From the NCBI GenBank assembly GCA_017548565.1, contig JAFYZU010000050.1, forward strand, positions 84,936 through 148,935: a stretch of 64,000 bases of DNA, written 5' to 3'. Source of the stretch: Treponema sp. (GTDB lineage: Bacteria > Spirochaetota > Spirochaetia > Treponematales > Treponemataceae). The translations under genes were made by a program, and so were the position numbers. The notes under the pieces were generated by a model that saw only the letters and a program-made list of their open reading frames with translations, ran no database searches and was not told the DNA's origin. Positions 54,858 to 63,451 of the stretch are shown here, piece by piece. Numbering within the stretch: position 1 is the first letter of the stretch; each line of letters opens with the position of its first letter.

Positions 54858-55748
54858 TTGGAAGAAAATACAAATAAAATCAGCAGAGTTCCACAGATTG
54901 CGGGTGTAAGTAACTTTGTTAATGAAATAAAGCAGTTGATTGATTCCGTTTCTGAAAAAACTTTTTCTGTCTGTCTTTACGGGGAAAAAGGAACCGGAAA
55001 AAAACTGTTTGCCCAGACTGTGCATCTTAAGACTTCTAAAAACCTGAGGAACTTTGTTGAAATAAACTGCCGTTCTTTTGATGAAAATACAATCAATGAG
55101 CTTTTACAATCTTATGCTCAGCTTGATTCGGTTGATTCAAAAATAACACTTTTCGTGAATTATATAGAAGAGCTTTCGGCCGGCAGTCAGAGTGTTTTTT
55201 TAGATGCGGTTAAGTCTTTTTCTTCAAAACAACTTAATCTGCAGATAATAAGTTCGACTGAGTATTCGCAGGATAGATTAAAAGAAGTTTTGAATGGGGA
55301 ACTGCTTTTTTATTTGAAAAACATTCAGCTGAATTTTATACCGCTGAGAAATAGAAAAGAAGATATCATCCCTGTTTCGAATTATTATCTTGAAAGATTT
55401 AATAAAGGTTCCGGATTAAAGCTTCAGGGCTTTACAAATGCTGCAATTCAGGCTTTACAGGATAATTTCTGGACCGGAAACGCAGATGAGCTTATAAACT
55501 GTATACAGCATGCTTTTATTGTCTGTAAAACTAAAACTATTGATTGTGCCGATTTAACGCTTGGAACAAACAGTATGGAAAAGCTTGATATGACGCTTAA
55601 GGATGCAGTTGACGGTTTTAAGAGAGATTATATTACAAAGGTTCTTGAAGCAAATAACTGGAATCAGACAAAAACTGCAAAGGTGCTTGGAATACAACGC
55701 ACTTATGTGATAAAATTAATAAATGAATTACAGATTAAGAAAAATTGA
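54858..55748 (+). CDS. degenerate sigma-54-activator-like AAA protein with Fis-type HTH
   Basis: A 296-residue protein shaped like an NtrC-family activator. Walker A-like GEKGTGKK is at 42-49, but the Walker B acids are lost (TLFVNYIEE where LFLDEI is expected) and the GAFTGA loop that contacts sigma-54 is absent. The FIPLRNRKEDIIPVSNYYL and FWTGNADELINCIQHA regions and the C-terminal Fis-type helix-turn-helix (NWNQTKTAKVLGIQRTYVIKLI) are kept. It therefore probably binds DNA without remodelling sigma-54 polymerase. The start is a TTG with AAAGG 6 bases upstream. Confidence 0.8.
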   Translation: MEENTNKISRVPQIAGVSNFVNEIKQLIDSVSEKTFSVCLYGEKGTGKKLFAQTVHLKTSKNLRNFVEINCRSFDENTINELLQSYAQLDSVDSKITLFVNYIEELSAGSQSVFLDAVKSFSSKQLNLQIISSTEYSQDRLKEVLNGELLFYLKNIQLNFIPLRNRKEDIIPVSNYYLERFNKGSGLKLQGFTNAAIQALQDNFWTGNADELINCIQHAFIVCKTKTIDCADLTLGTNSMEKLDMTLKDAVDGFKRDYITKVLEANNWNQTKTAKVLGIQRTYVIKLINELQIKKN

Positions 55749-55773
55749 TTTGTGATTGACAGAGGTTATACAA

Positions 55774-56451
55774 ATGGAAAAAAACACAGAAAAGAAGACA
55801 ACAAGTGCAAAACTTAATGCTTTCCTTGAAAAAAACAGAAAAGGTCTTCTTGTATTTTTTATTATCGTTATTGTCGGATTAGTTGGATTTATTGCTTATG
55901 AAGTTTTCAACTCTTCGATAACAAACAAGGGATTGACTGCAATAGATACAATTTCTTATGAATTGACAAATAAAGCAGTCGGACTTGATGATGCAGAACT
56001 TACGGCAAGAAAAAATTCTGCAATGGAAAAATTAAATCCATATTTATCAAAGGGTGGAATTACAGGTGTACGGGCAAATCTTCTTGCAGCAGAAATTGCT
56101 TTTAATTCAAAGAATTATGATGATGCAATCAATTACTATAATCAGGTAGTTTCAAAGGGCAGAAAATCATATACTGCACCGATTGCATATTATAATATCG
56201 GAACTTGTTATGAACAGAAAAATGATCTTAACAATGCAGCCGAAAACTATAAGTCAGCAGTTGAATATAAGGATTTCGTTTTAAGGACTCATGCTCAGTT
56301 CAGCTATGGACGCGTTCTTTATACTCTTGGAAAATTTGATGAAGCAAACACCGCTTTACAGGAACTTGTTGATGAAAATCCTGATGATTCCTGGGCAGAG
56401 CTTGCTAAAACAATTATTATCCAGATGAAAGCTGACGGAAAAATTAACTAG
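55774..56451 (+). CDS. membrane-anchored TPR protein
   Basis: A 225-residue protein with one N-terminal membrane helix (about 24-43) and TPR repeats (APIAYYNIGTCYEQKNDLNNAAENYKSAVEYKD and YGRVLYTLGKFDEANTALQELV). This resembles YfgM/CpoB-like envelope proteins that assist chaperones. ATG 55774 has AGAGG 8 bases upstream; the in-frame TTG at 55756 does not. Confidence 0.75.
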   Translation: MEKNTEKKTTSAKLNAFLEKNRKGLLVFFIIVIVGLVGFIAYEVFNSSITNKGLTAIDTISYELTNKAVGLDDAELTARKNSAMEKLNPYLSKGGITGVRANLLAAEIAFNSKNYDDAINYYNQVVSKGRKSYTAPIAYYNIGTCYEQKNDLNNAAENYKSAVEYKDFVLRTHAQFSYGRVLYTLGKFDEANTALQELVDENPDDSWAELAKTIIIQMKADGKIN

Positions 56452-56469
56452 AAACAGACCTTTATAATT

Positions 56470-57252
56470 ATGAAAAAAACTTCCTGTAAATTATCAGATT
56501 TTCTTTTCTTGATTTTTACCGGAAGTTTTATTTTTTTAACTTTTTCATGCGGTCTTGATACTTACGAAGTCATCTATCCGCCGTATGGTGTTTCAAATCG
56601 TCCTGAAATTACAAGCTATAATGACGAGCAGTCTTATGAAAATAAGACCTTTACGTTTACAACAAAAGAAACTTTTGTGTATTCTGAAGTAAAATTTTTA
56701 GGAACTGATGTCTATTATAAAATCTACAATAATTTTGATGAGATGATAAGTGAACGTTCTACGCTTATAAATCTTTCAGAAAGCACGGAATACAGCAATA
56801 ATTCTGCAGTAAAGATGACTACTTTGACAACCAGCCGTGATTTTGGTTATCAGAAGTTAAAGACAATAGATACCAGAAATGAGTTTTTGATTCCGGCTGC
56901 TTCAAGTCCAAAAGACAGAATAGTCACAATCAGACTTTCAAATTATTTAAATAATGATTTTAAGGCCAGCCTAACGATAGATGGTTCTTCTACTATAGAT
57001 GGAGAGGAACTGATTCCCTGCAGGGAAAAAAACAACCTTACGTTTGATTTTGGAAGGGATGGAAACAACGATCTGGAGCCTCTGGAAGGTGATGATGATT
57101 ACAATTTCAATCAGACTGCAAGCAGGGCAGGATATTATTACATTCCTTTGTTTGCCGTAAGTGTCGCAAGAGATACAACTTATACACTGCAGTTTTCAAG
57201 GATTGAGTATCTTGGAACGGTTATTATCAATTCTAATAGTGAAGATAATTGA
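56470..57252 (+). CDS. lipoprotein, unknown
   Basis: A 260-residue lipoprotein with lipobox LTFSC (C27). The mature part is beta-rich with many Asn, Tyr and Thr residues. No domain recognised. It follows the TPR gene by 18 bases and likely shares its transcript. No Shine-Dalgarno sequence is clear. Confidence 0.7.
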   Translation: MKKTSCKLSDFLFLIFTGSFIFLTFSCGLDTYEVIYPPYGVSNRPEITSYNDEQSYENKTFTFTTKETFVYSEVKFLGTDVYYKIYNNFDEMISERSTLINLSESTEYSNNSAVKMTTLTTSRDFGYQKLKTIDTRNEFLIPAASSPKDRIVTIRLSNYLNNDFKASLTIDGSSTIDGEELIPCREKNNLTFDFGRDGNNDLEPLEGDDDYNFNQTASRAGYYYIPLFAVSVARDTTYTLQFSRIEYLGTVIINSNSEDN

Positions 57253-57294
57253 TTTAAAAAATCATTAATAAAATATTTACAGGAACTTACAGAG

Positions 57295-57322
57295 AAAAAA
57301 AAAGCCTGCCACGAGGCAGACT
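57295..57322 (-). terminator. terminator after tRNA-Arg
   Basis: On the minus strand AGTCTGCC pairs with GGCAGGCT (one G-U) around a TCGT loop, followed by nine T residues. Confidence 0.85.
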
Positions 57323-57326
57323 GAAT

Positions 57327-57401
57327 TGATGCTTGCTGGGCTCGAACCAGCGACCTGTTGCTTAGAAGGCAACTGCTCTAATCCAGCTGAGCTAAAGCAC
57401 C
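57327..57401 (-). tRNA. tRNA-Arg (anticodon TCT)
   Basis: Acceptor GGTGCTT/AAGCATC (one G-U) with discriminator A, D-stem GCTC/GAGC, anticodon stem GTTGC/GCAAC around CTTCTAA (anticodon TCT, codon AGA), T-stem GCTGG/CCAGC with TTCGAGC. CCA is not encoded. Confidence 0.96.
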
Positions 57402-57411
57402 AACTTTTTAT

Positions 57412-57440
57412 AATATATCAAAAATATCCGATTTGTTCAA
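57412..57440 (-). promoter_or_regulatory. tRNA-Arg promoter
   Basis: TTGAAC (57435-57440), 17 bases, TATATT (57412-57417) with an extended -10 TGA, on the minus strand. Confidence 0.7.
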
Positions 57441-57470
57441 TAGTACGTTTTCTGCGGATTTTAAGACATT

Positions 57471-57902
57471 TTATTGTTTTATACCAAGCATTTCCTTCAT
57501 TGTCCGCCAGCCAAGCATTGCACATTTTACGCGGGCAGGCATGTGTGAAATATCCTGTAAAGCGGCTGCTTCATCAAGGCGTTCCAGGTCTTCTTCTGTA
57601 ACTTCTTCTTTTATCATACGGTCAAATATATCTGCAAGTGCGAGCGCTTCATCTTTTGTTTTACCGATTACAAGATCTGCCATCATGTCTACAGAGGCCT
57701 GACTTATTGCACAGCCGCTTCCTGTGAAGCTTGCATCAGTGATTTTTCCAGAATCATCCATTTTCATCTGGAGTGTAATCTGGTCTCCGCAGCTTGGGTT
57801 TACGCCTTCAAGACAGAAGGTTGGGGAATCCATATCGGCCTTATGTGATGGGTTTATGTTGTGTTCGTTTAATATTTCACGGTAGAGTTCCTTTGTGTCC
57901 AT
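57471..57902 (-). CDS. sufU: iron-sulfur scaffold protein SufU
   Basis: A 143-residue IscU/SufU-like protein. Conserved Cys sites are NPSCGDQ, GSGCAISQASVDMM and the C-terminal VKCAMLGW; SufU uses these for zinc and sulfur transfer from SufS. The insertion between the second and third Cys marks it as SufU rather than IscU. AAGGA precedes the ATG. It lies 2 bases after sufS. Confidence 0.94.
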   Translation of the reverse strand: MDTKELYREILNEHNINPSHKADMDSPTFCLEGVNPSCGDQITLQMKMDDSGKITDASFTGSGCAISQASVDMMADLVIGKTKDEALALADIFDRMIKEEVTEEDLERLDEAAALQDISHMPARVKCAMLGWRTMKEMLGIKQ

Positions 57903-57904
57903 AG

Positions 57905-59146
57905 TTAATCCTTAAATCCCGACCATTCCCGCAGGTGGCTTAGTTTTTTCAAAAAGATGTCAATTTCCTGTTCGGTATTGTAAAAGTACAGGCTTGCGCG
58001 AGCGGTTGCAGTTTGTCCAAGGTACTGACCAAGCGGCTGTGCGCAGTGATGACCTGCACGGATTGCAATATGTTCTTCGCTGAGCAGGGTTGCAATGTCG
58101 TGAGGATGAACGCCGTCAAGTGTGAAGGTAATAATTCCGCAGCGTTTGGAAGCATCTGTAGGACCAATTAAATTAATGTGCGGAATATTTTTCATACCGG
58201 TCAGCATGCGTTCGGCAAGTTCCCGGTCGTGCTTTTCAATATTATCTAGACCAATGCTCTGAATGTAGCGGATTGCTGCTGCCATTCCAACGGCGTCTCC
58301 AGCACTTACAGTTCCTGCTTCAAATTTGTGAGGAACTTCGGCCCAGGTTGCTTTTTCGCGGGTTACGTATTCAATCATTTCACCGCCACGAAGGAATGGA
58401 TCCATTTTTTCTAAAAGTTCATACTTACCGTAAAGGGCGCCGATTCCCATTGGACCGCAAAGCTTGTGGGCACTCATTGCAAAAAAGTCTGCGTCTATAT
58501 CCTGTACGTTAACCTTCATGTGTGGGGCTGATTGAGCGCCATCTACAATAAAAATTGCTCCCACTGCATGGGCTGCTTTTGCAATTTCTTTTACAGGATT
58601 TGTTACTCCAAGCACATTGCTTACATGAACGACTGAAACTATTTTTGTGTGCTCATTTATTTTTGCAGAAATTTCTTCCCTGCTGATAATACCTGTTTCC
58701 TTGTCGCATTCCATAAAAACAAGTTTTGCACCTGTTCTCTGACAAACCATCTGCCATGGAACAATATTTGAATGATGTTCCATTATTGTAACGCAGATTT
58801 CATCACCGGCTTTCAGGTTTGTTAATCCCCAGCTGTAAGCAACAAGGTTTAAGCTTTCAGAAGCATTTCGTGTAAATACTATTTCTTCTGAGTGTGTGGC
58901 ATTTATAAACTGTGCAACTGTTTTGCGTGCATTTTCATATGCCATAGTTGCCCGTTCACTTAATGAATAAAGTCCGCGAAGAGGATTTGCGTTTTCTGTA
59001 GCATAAAAGTGTGTCATTGCATTCAGTACAATAAATGGGCGCTGTGCAGTTGCGGCTGTGTCAAAATATATTAAATCTTTATTTTCTTCTGAGCTTTTTT
59101 CATCTATTGCCTTGAAGAAAGGAAAGTCTTTTCTGTATTTATTCAT
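57905..59146 (-). CDS. sufS: cysteine desulfurase SufS
   Basis: A 413-residue PLP enzyme removing sulfur from cysteine. The PLP Lys is in SAHKLCGP, the active Cys in AGHHCAQP, and IYFDTAATAQRP marks the N-terminus. ATG 59146 has AGGA 6 bases upstream; an in-frame TTG at 59164 lies before that site. It is upstream of sufU and separated from sufBD by a plus-strand nitroreductase gene. Confidence 0.95.
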   Translation of the reverse strand: MNKYRKDFPFFKAIDEKSSEENKDLIYFDTAATAQRPFIVLNAMTHFYATENANPLRGLYSLSERATMAYENARKTVAQFINATHSEEIVFTRNASESLNLVAYSWGLTNLKAGDEICVTIMEHHSNIVPWQMVCQRTGAKLVFMECDKETGIISREEISAKINEHTKIVSVVHVSNVLGVTNPVKEIAKAAHAVGAIFIVDGAQSAPHMKVNVQDIDADFFAMSAHKLCGPMGIGALYGKYELLEKMDPFLRGGEMIEYVTREKATWAEVPHKFEAGTVSAGDAVGMAAAIRYIQSIGLDNIEKHDRELAERMLTGMKNIPHINLIGPTDASKRCGIITFTLDGVHPHDIATLLSEEHIAIRAGHHCAQPLGQYLGQTATARASLYFYNTEQEIDIFLKKLSHLREWSGFKD

Positions 59147-59283
59147 TATATATCCTGCTGACAAATTATCCTATTGCCTATCAATTTCATATGTTTATAT
59201 GCTATTCTACTGTTTTTTATAATGTTTTACCATACTATTTTTAATGATTTAACATAAGTTATAGAATAAAAATATATCAAAAC

Positions 59284-59312
59284 TTGTTTTTTGATTTTTT
59301 GGATGTTATATT
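59284..59312 (+). promoter_or_regulatory. nitroreductase promoter
   Basis: TTGTTT (59284-59289), 17 bases, TATATT (59307-59312), with a leader of about 30 bases ending in AAAGGAGG. Confidence 0.55.
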
Positions 59313-59347
59313 ATAGTAATCGTAAGCAGCTTTAAAGGAGGATTTTC

Positions 59348-60010
59348 ATGGACATAAAAGAAGCTATTAAGCAAAGACATTCGGTAAGACAGTATAAGGT
59401 TTTACCTCTGGAAGATGCGGCAAAGAAAAAACTTTCCGCTCTTGTAAAAGAATGTAATGAGCAAAGCGGTTTGAATATTCAGCTTGTTTGTGATGATACT
59501 GAATGCTTTAATACTTTTCTTGCTCATTACGGAAAATTCAAAAATGCAAATAATTATTTTGCCATGATTGGGAAACAATCCATGAAAAATCTGGATGAAC
59601 TTGTGGGTTATTACGGACAAAAGCTTGTTCTCGAATCACAGATGCTTGGTTTAAATACATGCTGGGTTGCAGGAACTTTTGGTCGGAAAAAATGTAAGGT
59701 TAATATTTCTGACGATGAAAAACTTCTTTGTGTAATTTCGCTCGGTTATGGAGAAAATCAGGGTACAGCTCATAAATCAAAGCCTGTTGAAAAGCTTTGT
59801 GATGTTCAGGAAGCAGAAAAAACTGAATGGTTTAAAAACGGTCTTGAAGCGGCTCTTCTTGCACCAACTGCACTTAATCAGCAGAAATTTAAAATCAGTC
59901 TTAAAGATGGAGAACCTGTGATTACTACAAAGGGTGGTCCTATGACAAAGATTGATTTAGGAATCGTAAAATTTAATTTTGAAGCAGCAAGCGGTCATAA
60001 ATGTAAATAA
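59348..60010 (+). CDS. nitroreductase-family protein
   Basis: A 220-residue FMN-dependent nitroreductase-like protein (TM_nitroreductase type). The N-terminal IKQRHSVRQY is the FMN-phosphate motif, and LGLNTCWVAGTF and APTALNQQKFKI follow. The physiological substrate is unknown. A strong AAGGAGG lies before the ATG. It is inserted on the opposite strand between sufD and sufS, and converges with sufD with a 12-base gap. Confidence 0.88.
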   Translation: MDIKEAIKQRHSVRQYKVLPLEDAAKKKLSALVKECNEQSGLNIQLVCDDTECFNTFLAHYGKFKNANNYFAMIGKQSMKNLDELVGYYGQKLVLESQMLGLNTCWVAGTFGRKKCKVNISDDEKLLCVISLGYGENQGTAHKSKPVEKLCDVQEAEKTEWFKNGLEAALLAPTALNQQKFKISLKDGEPVITTKGGPMTKIDLGIVKFNFEAASGHKCK

Positions 60011-60022
60011 CAGAAAAATATC

Positions 60023-61087
60023 TTATTGAATAAAATCAAGGATTAATTGTTTGATATTTTCATCCGGGAGTTTTGATATTGTTGCTGTTATTTTTGCACG
60101 GGTTAATAATTCTTCTGCGGTTGTCTGATCAATTCCCCGGGTATTCATGTAAAATAACATTTCAGGCGAAAGTTTTCCGATTGTTGAACCATGCTCGGCA
60201 GAAATATCTTCTTCTCCACACAAAATAATCGGTGCTGCTTTTACAACTGCTTGTGGAGAGAGAAGGAGGGTGGTTTCCATTTCGTTGCCCTTTGAACCAC
60301 AGCAGCCCTTCCGCATATCAATTGTTCCGCGGTAAGTTTTTGTTGTGTTGTCTTTTACTGTACCGTCGGTTTTCATATTGCATTGGGTTTTCTTTCCTGT
60401 GTGTACGACGGTCTGATTCATGTCTATGTATTGATTTTTGCAGCAAATGTAAGCGGTGTCTGATTCAAATTTAGACTGATAGCCTGAAAGTGTTGCATGG
60501 AAGCTTGCATTAATATGCGAGCCTCCAAGTTCAATTTGTGTAAACGTTACCTTTGCATTGTCTCCGCAAACTATTTGAGTATCGTCAATCTGATTTACAG
60601 AAGTGTCGCAGAGCTGAACTTTTGAAATATGAACCTGAGCGTTTTCTTCTGCATAAACTTTAGTAATGCAGCCATGTACGATTCCTGATCCTGTCGAAGG
60701 GCCACCTGCATACACAATTATCACATTGCAGTTTGTTCCTGTTTTTGCGTGAATGATATTGTGTGTTGCACAGTTTGAATCAACATTTATTCTGATTATA
60801 AGAGGTTTTGTATCGTCGCCGGCTTCGCCTTTTTCAAAAGTGTAAATCTTTCCGGTGGTTGCGCTGGTAATAAGTTCAACGGCTTCTTTTCCAATAGAGT
60901 TTTCAGGTTCATCAAGTTGTGTCTGAATATTTTTGCCACTTGTTACAGAAACTCCGTCCGGAATCTGCTGGTCAGTGCCGTTGTTTTCTGCCAGAGAAAA
61001 ATCGTATGTTACAGAGTCTTTATTTATTTTAAGCCAGGTCCATGTTAGGCATGGAATTGGGTTGACTTCTATTGTTTTTTCCATCAC
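60023..61087 (-). CDS. sufD: Fe-S cluster assembly protein SufD
   Basis: A 354-residue beta-helix protein that pairs with SufB. The C-terminal part carries GTIDMRKGCCGSKGNEMETTLLLSPQAVVKAAP and CGEEDISAEHGSTIGKLSPEMLFYMNTRGI, typical for SufD/SufB. It overlaps sufB by 4 bases (ATGA). Confidence 0.93.
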   Translation of the reverse strand: MMEKTIEVNPIPCLTWTWLKINKDSVTYDFSLAENNGTDQQIPDGVSVTSGKNIQTQLDEPENSIGKEAVELITSATTGKIYTFEKGEAGDDTKPLIIRINVDSNCATHNIIHAKTGTNCNVIIVYAGGPSTGSGIVHGCITKVYAEENAQVHISKVQLCDTSVNQIDDTQIVCGDNAKVTFTQIELGGSHINASFHATLSGYQSKFESDTAYICCKNQYIDMNQTVVHTGKKTQCNMKTDGTVKDNTTKTYRGTIDMRKGCCGSKGNEMETTLLLSPQAVVKAAPIILCGEEDISAEHGSTIGKLSPEMLFYMNTRGIDQTTAEELLTRAKITATISKLPDENIKQLILDFIQ

Positions 61088-62496
61088 ATCGACCCCTTCA
61101 TCTCTAGACGTATCAAATTGTTCATCTCAACTGCATATTCCAGCGGGAGCTCTTTGCTGACAGGATTTGCAAAGCCACTTACAATCATACTGCGGGCTTC
61201 GTCTTCCGGAATTCCTCTGGACATAAGGTAAAAAATTGCGTCGTTTGAGATGCGCCCTATTTTTGCTTCGTGGCCTACATCGCATTCGTCGGTTTTAATT
61301 ACCATTGCAGGAATTGTATCACTTCGGCTTTCACTGTCGAGCATAAGGCTTTCGCAGCTTACGCTTGTTTTACTTCCTTTTGCATTTTTGTCTATATAAA
61401 CTGCGGAACGGTAAATGCTTACACCGCCGCTTTTTGAAATTGACTTTGTAGAAATAAGGCTTGTTGTATCAGGAGCAAGGTGTACCATTTTTGCACCGGT
61501 ATCAAGATTCTGTCCGGCCCCTGCAAACGTAATTCCTGTGAACTCAGCTTTTGCACCACGTCCAACCAAATCACTTTCGGGGTAGAGGTAGCTTATGTGC
61601 GAGCCGAATGAGCCTGAAACCCATTCAATGCTTCCGCCTTCTTCAACCCTTGCACGCTTGGTGTTCAGGTTGTACATATTCTTTGACCAGTTTTCAATGG
61701 TAGAGTAGCGCAGGTGAGCACCTTTCTTTACAAAAAGCTCAACGGCACCAGCATGAAGATTTGCTTCGTTATATTTAGGAGCAGAACATCCTTCAATAAA
61801 ATGAAGATCAGCTCCTTCGTCTACAATAATCAGTGTGTGTTCAAATTGTCCGGCGCCGCGTGCATTCAAACGGAAATATGACTGAAGCGGAAAACTTAAA
61901 TGAACACCCTTTGGAACATAAACAAACGAACCGCCGGACCATACAGTACCATGAAGCGCTGCAAACTTATGGTCGCGCGGAGTAATGAGTGTCATAAAGT
62001 ATTCCTGAACCATCGGACCCCATTCAGGTGATTTCAAAGCTTCTTCAAAACCAAGATAAACAACACCCTGCTTGGCAACTTCTTCCTGAACATTGTGGTA
62101 AACAAGTTCGCTGTCGTACTGAGCGCCAACACCTGCTAAAGACTTTCGTTCTGCTTCCGGAATTCCCAGTTTTTCAAAGGTTTCTTTAATATCCTGCGGA
62201 ACATCTTCCCATTTTCCACTCATGTTTGTTTTTGGGCGAACATAAGTTGCAATGTTTTCTATATGAAGTCCGTCAATTGAAGGACCCCATTTTGGAACTC
62301 GCAGCTGGTTGTAAGTTTCAAGTGATTTTAAGCGGAATTCACGCATCCACTGGGGATCGCCTTTTTCTTCGCTGATTTTCTTTACTATATCTGGAGTGAG
62401 TCCGCTTTCAATACGGTAAAAATCCTTTTCGGATTCTTCGTAGCGAAAATCATAAAACTCACGGTTTATATCACTGATTTGTGCTTTTTCTTCCAT
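61084..62496 (-). CDS. sufB: Fe-S cluster assembly protein SufB
   Basis: A 470-residue scaffold on which SufBCD builds clusters. Motifs: WMREFRLKSLETY, WSGGSFVYVPKGVHLSFPLQSYFR, ENWSKNMYNLNTKRA, and the C-terminal CDVGHEAKIGRISNDAIFYLMSRGI. No Shine-Dalgarno sequence; an extended -10 promoter ends 11 bases before the ATG. sufC, usually beside sufB, is not in this window, and the gene upstream is a divergent methyltransferase. Confidence 0.96.
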   Translation of the reverse strand: MEEKAQISDINREFYDFRYEESEKDFYRIESGLTPDIVKKISEEKGDPQWMREFRLKSLETYNQLRVPKWGPSIDGLHIENIATYVRPKTNMSGKWEDVPQDIKETFEKLGIPEAERKSLAGVGAQYDSELVYHNVQEEVAKQGVVYLGFEEALKSPEWGPMVQEYFMTLITPRDHKFAALHGTVWSGGSFVYVPKGVHLSFPLQSYFRLNARGAGQFEHTLIIVDEGADLHFIEGCSAPKYNEANLHAGAVELFVKKGAHLRYSTIENWSKNMYNLNTKRARVEEGGSIEWVSGSFGSHISYLYPESDLVGRGAKAEFTGITFAGAGQNLDTGAKMVHLAPDTTSLISTKSISKSGGVSIYRSAVYIDKNAKGSKTSVSCESLMLDSESRSDTIPAMVIKTDECDVGHEAKIGRISNDAIFYLMSRGIPEDEARSMIVSGFANPVSKELPLEYAVEMNNLIRLEMKGSM

Positions 62497-62507
62497 AAAT
62501 TAGGAGT

Positions 62508-62536
62508 AATATAGCATATTACCGGGAAAATGAAAA
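62508..62536 (-). promoter_or_regulatory. sufB promoter, near-leaderless
   Basis: TTTTCA (62531-62536), 17 bases, TATATT (62508-62513) with extended -10 TGC, minus strand; 11 bases to the ATG at 62496. The expected leader is about 4-5 bases. Confidence 0.6.
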
Positions 62537-62553
62537 CACCATTGATTTTAGGA

Positions 62554-62582
62554 TTATCAAGAAAGAATTTTCGTGTTATTAT
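62554..62582 (+). promoter_or_regulatory. methyltransferase promoter, leaderless geometry
   Basis: TTATCA (62554-62559), 17 bases, TATTAT (62577-62582) with extended -10 TGT; six A residues then the ATG at 62589. Confidence 0.6.
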
Positions 62583-62588
62583 AAAAAA

Positions 62589-63389
62589 ATGGAAATAAGA
62601 ATTAAATCTTTTGATAACGGAAATCCGTGGGATTTTGGAAAGACATCTGCAGACTACGCAAAATACCGCGATATTTATCCAAAGGCTTTTTATGATAAAC
62701 TTATTGAATTGAATATTGGAACAAAGGGACAGTCGGTTCTGGATTTGGGAACAGGCACCGGCGTTTTGCCAAGAAATATGTATCAGTATGGTGCAAAGTG
62801 GACCGCCTCTGATATTTCTGAAAATCAGATTAAATATGCAAAGGAACTTACTTCGAAAGCAGGGCAGAAAATTGATTATATTGTAAGCGCAACAGAAGAA
62901 CTTGATTTTTCCGCAGAATCATTTGATGTTGTAACTGCCTGTCAGTGCTTTATGTATTTTGATACAAACATCATCGTTCCAAAAATTCACAAGTGGCTCA
63001 AAAAAGACGGGCATCTTGCAATTCTATTTATGTCATGGGTTACTTCTGAAAGTCCGATTGCACAAGGAAGCGAAAAACTTGTTTTAAAATATAATCCCGA
63101 CTGGAATGGCGCAAATATGAACCGCCATGAACTTAAAGATCCTGATTGGGCCGGAGAATATTTTACAGTTGCAAACAAAATCGGCTTTGATGTTCCCGTG
63201 ACTTTTACAAGAGAAAGCTGGAACGGAAGAATAAAAGCCTGTCGTGGAATTGGAGCTTCTAAGCTTACCCCAGAACAGATTTCTGAATGGGAAAAAGAGC
63301 ATGTTGCTTATCTGCAAACACAGCCGGAAGTTTTTGATATTCTGCACTATGTTACGATATTGGATTTGACAAAACTGAGCAATATTTGA
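62589..63389 (+). CDS. class I SAM-dependent methyltransferase
   Basis: A 266-residue methyltransferase with motif I VLDLGTGTGVLP (about 50-61), SDISENQIKYAKEL, and motif IV-like FDVVTACQCFMYFD. This resembles small-molecule UbiE/YcgJ-like enzymes; the substrate is unknown. No Shine-Dalgarno sequence, and the promoter abuts the ATG. It diverges from sufB over 92 bases. Confidence 0.88.
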   Translation: MEIRIKSFDNGNPWDFGKTSADYAKYRDIYPKAFYDKLIELNIGTKGQSVLDLGTGTGVLPRNMYQYGAKWTASDISENQIKYAKELTSKAGQKIDYIVSATEELDFSAESFDVVTACQCFMYFDTNIIVPKIHKWLKKDGHLAILFMSWVTSESPIAQGSEKLVLKYNPDWNGANMNRHELKDPDWAGEYFTVANKIGFDVPVTFTRESWNGRIKACRGIGASKLTPEQISEWEKEHVAYLQTQPEVFDILHYVTILDLTKLSNI

Positions 63390-63451
63390 CAAGATTTCTG
63401 GTGAAACTCCGCGTAGAATAAAATCAACAACGGTTCAGGAGGAAGCAAAAG

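Noticed and set aside
57326..57601. A plus-strand reading frame of 91 residues
   Set aside because: It is antisense to tRNA-Arg and sufU.
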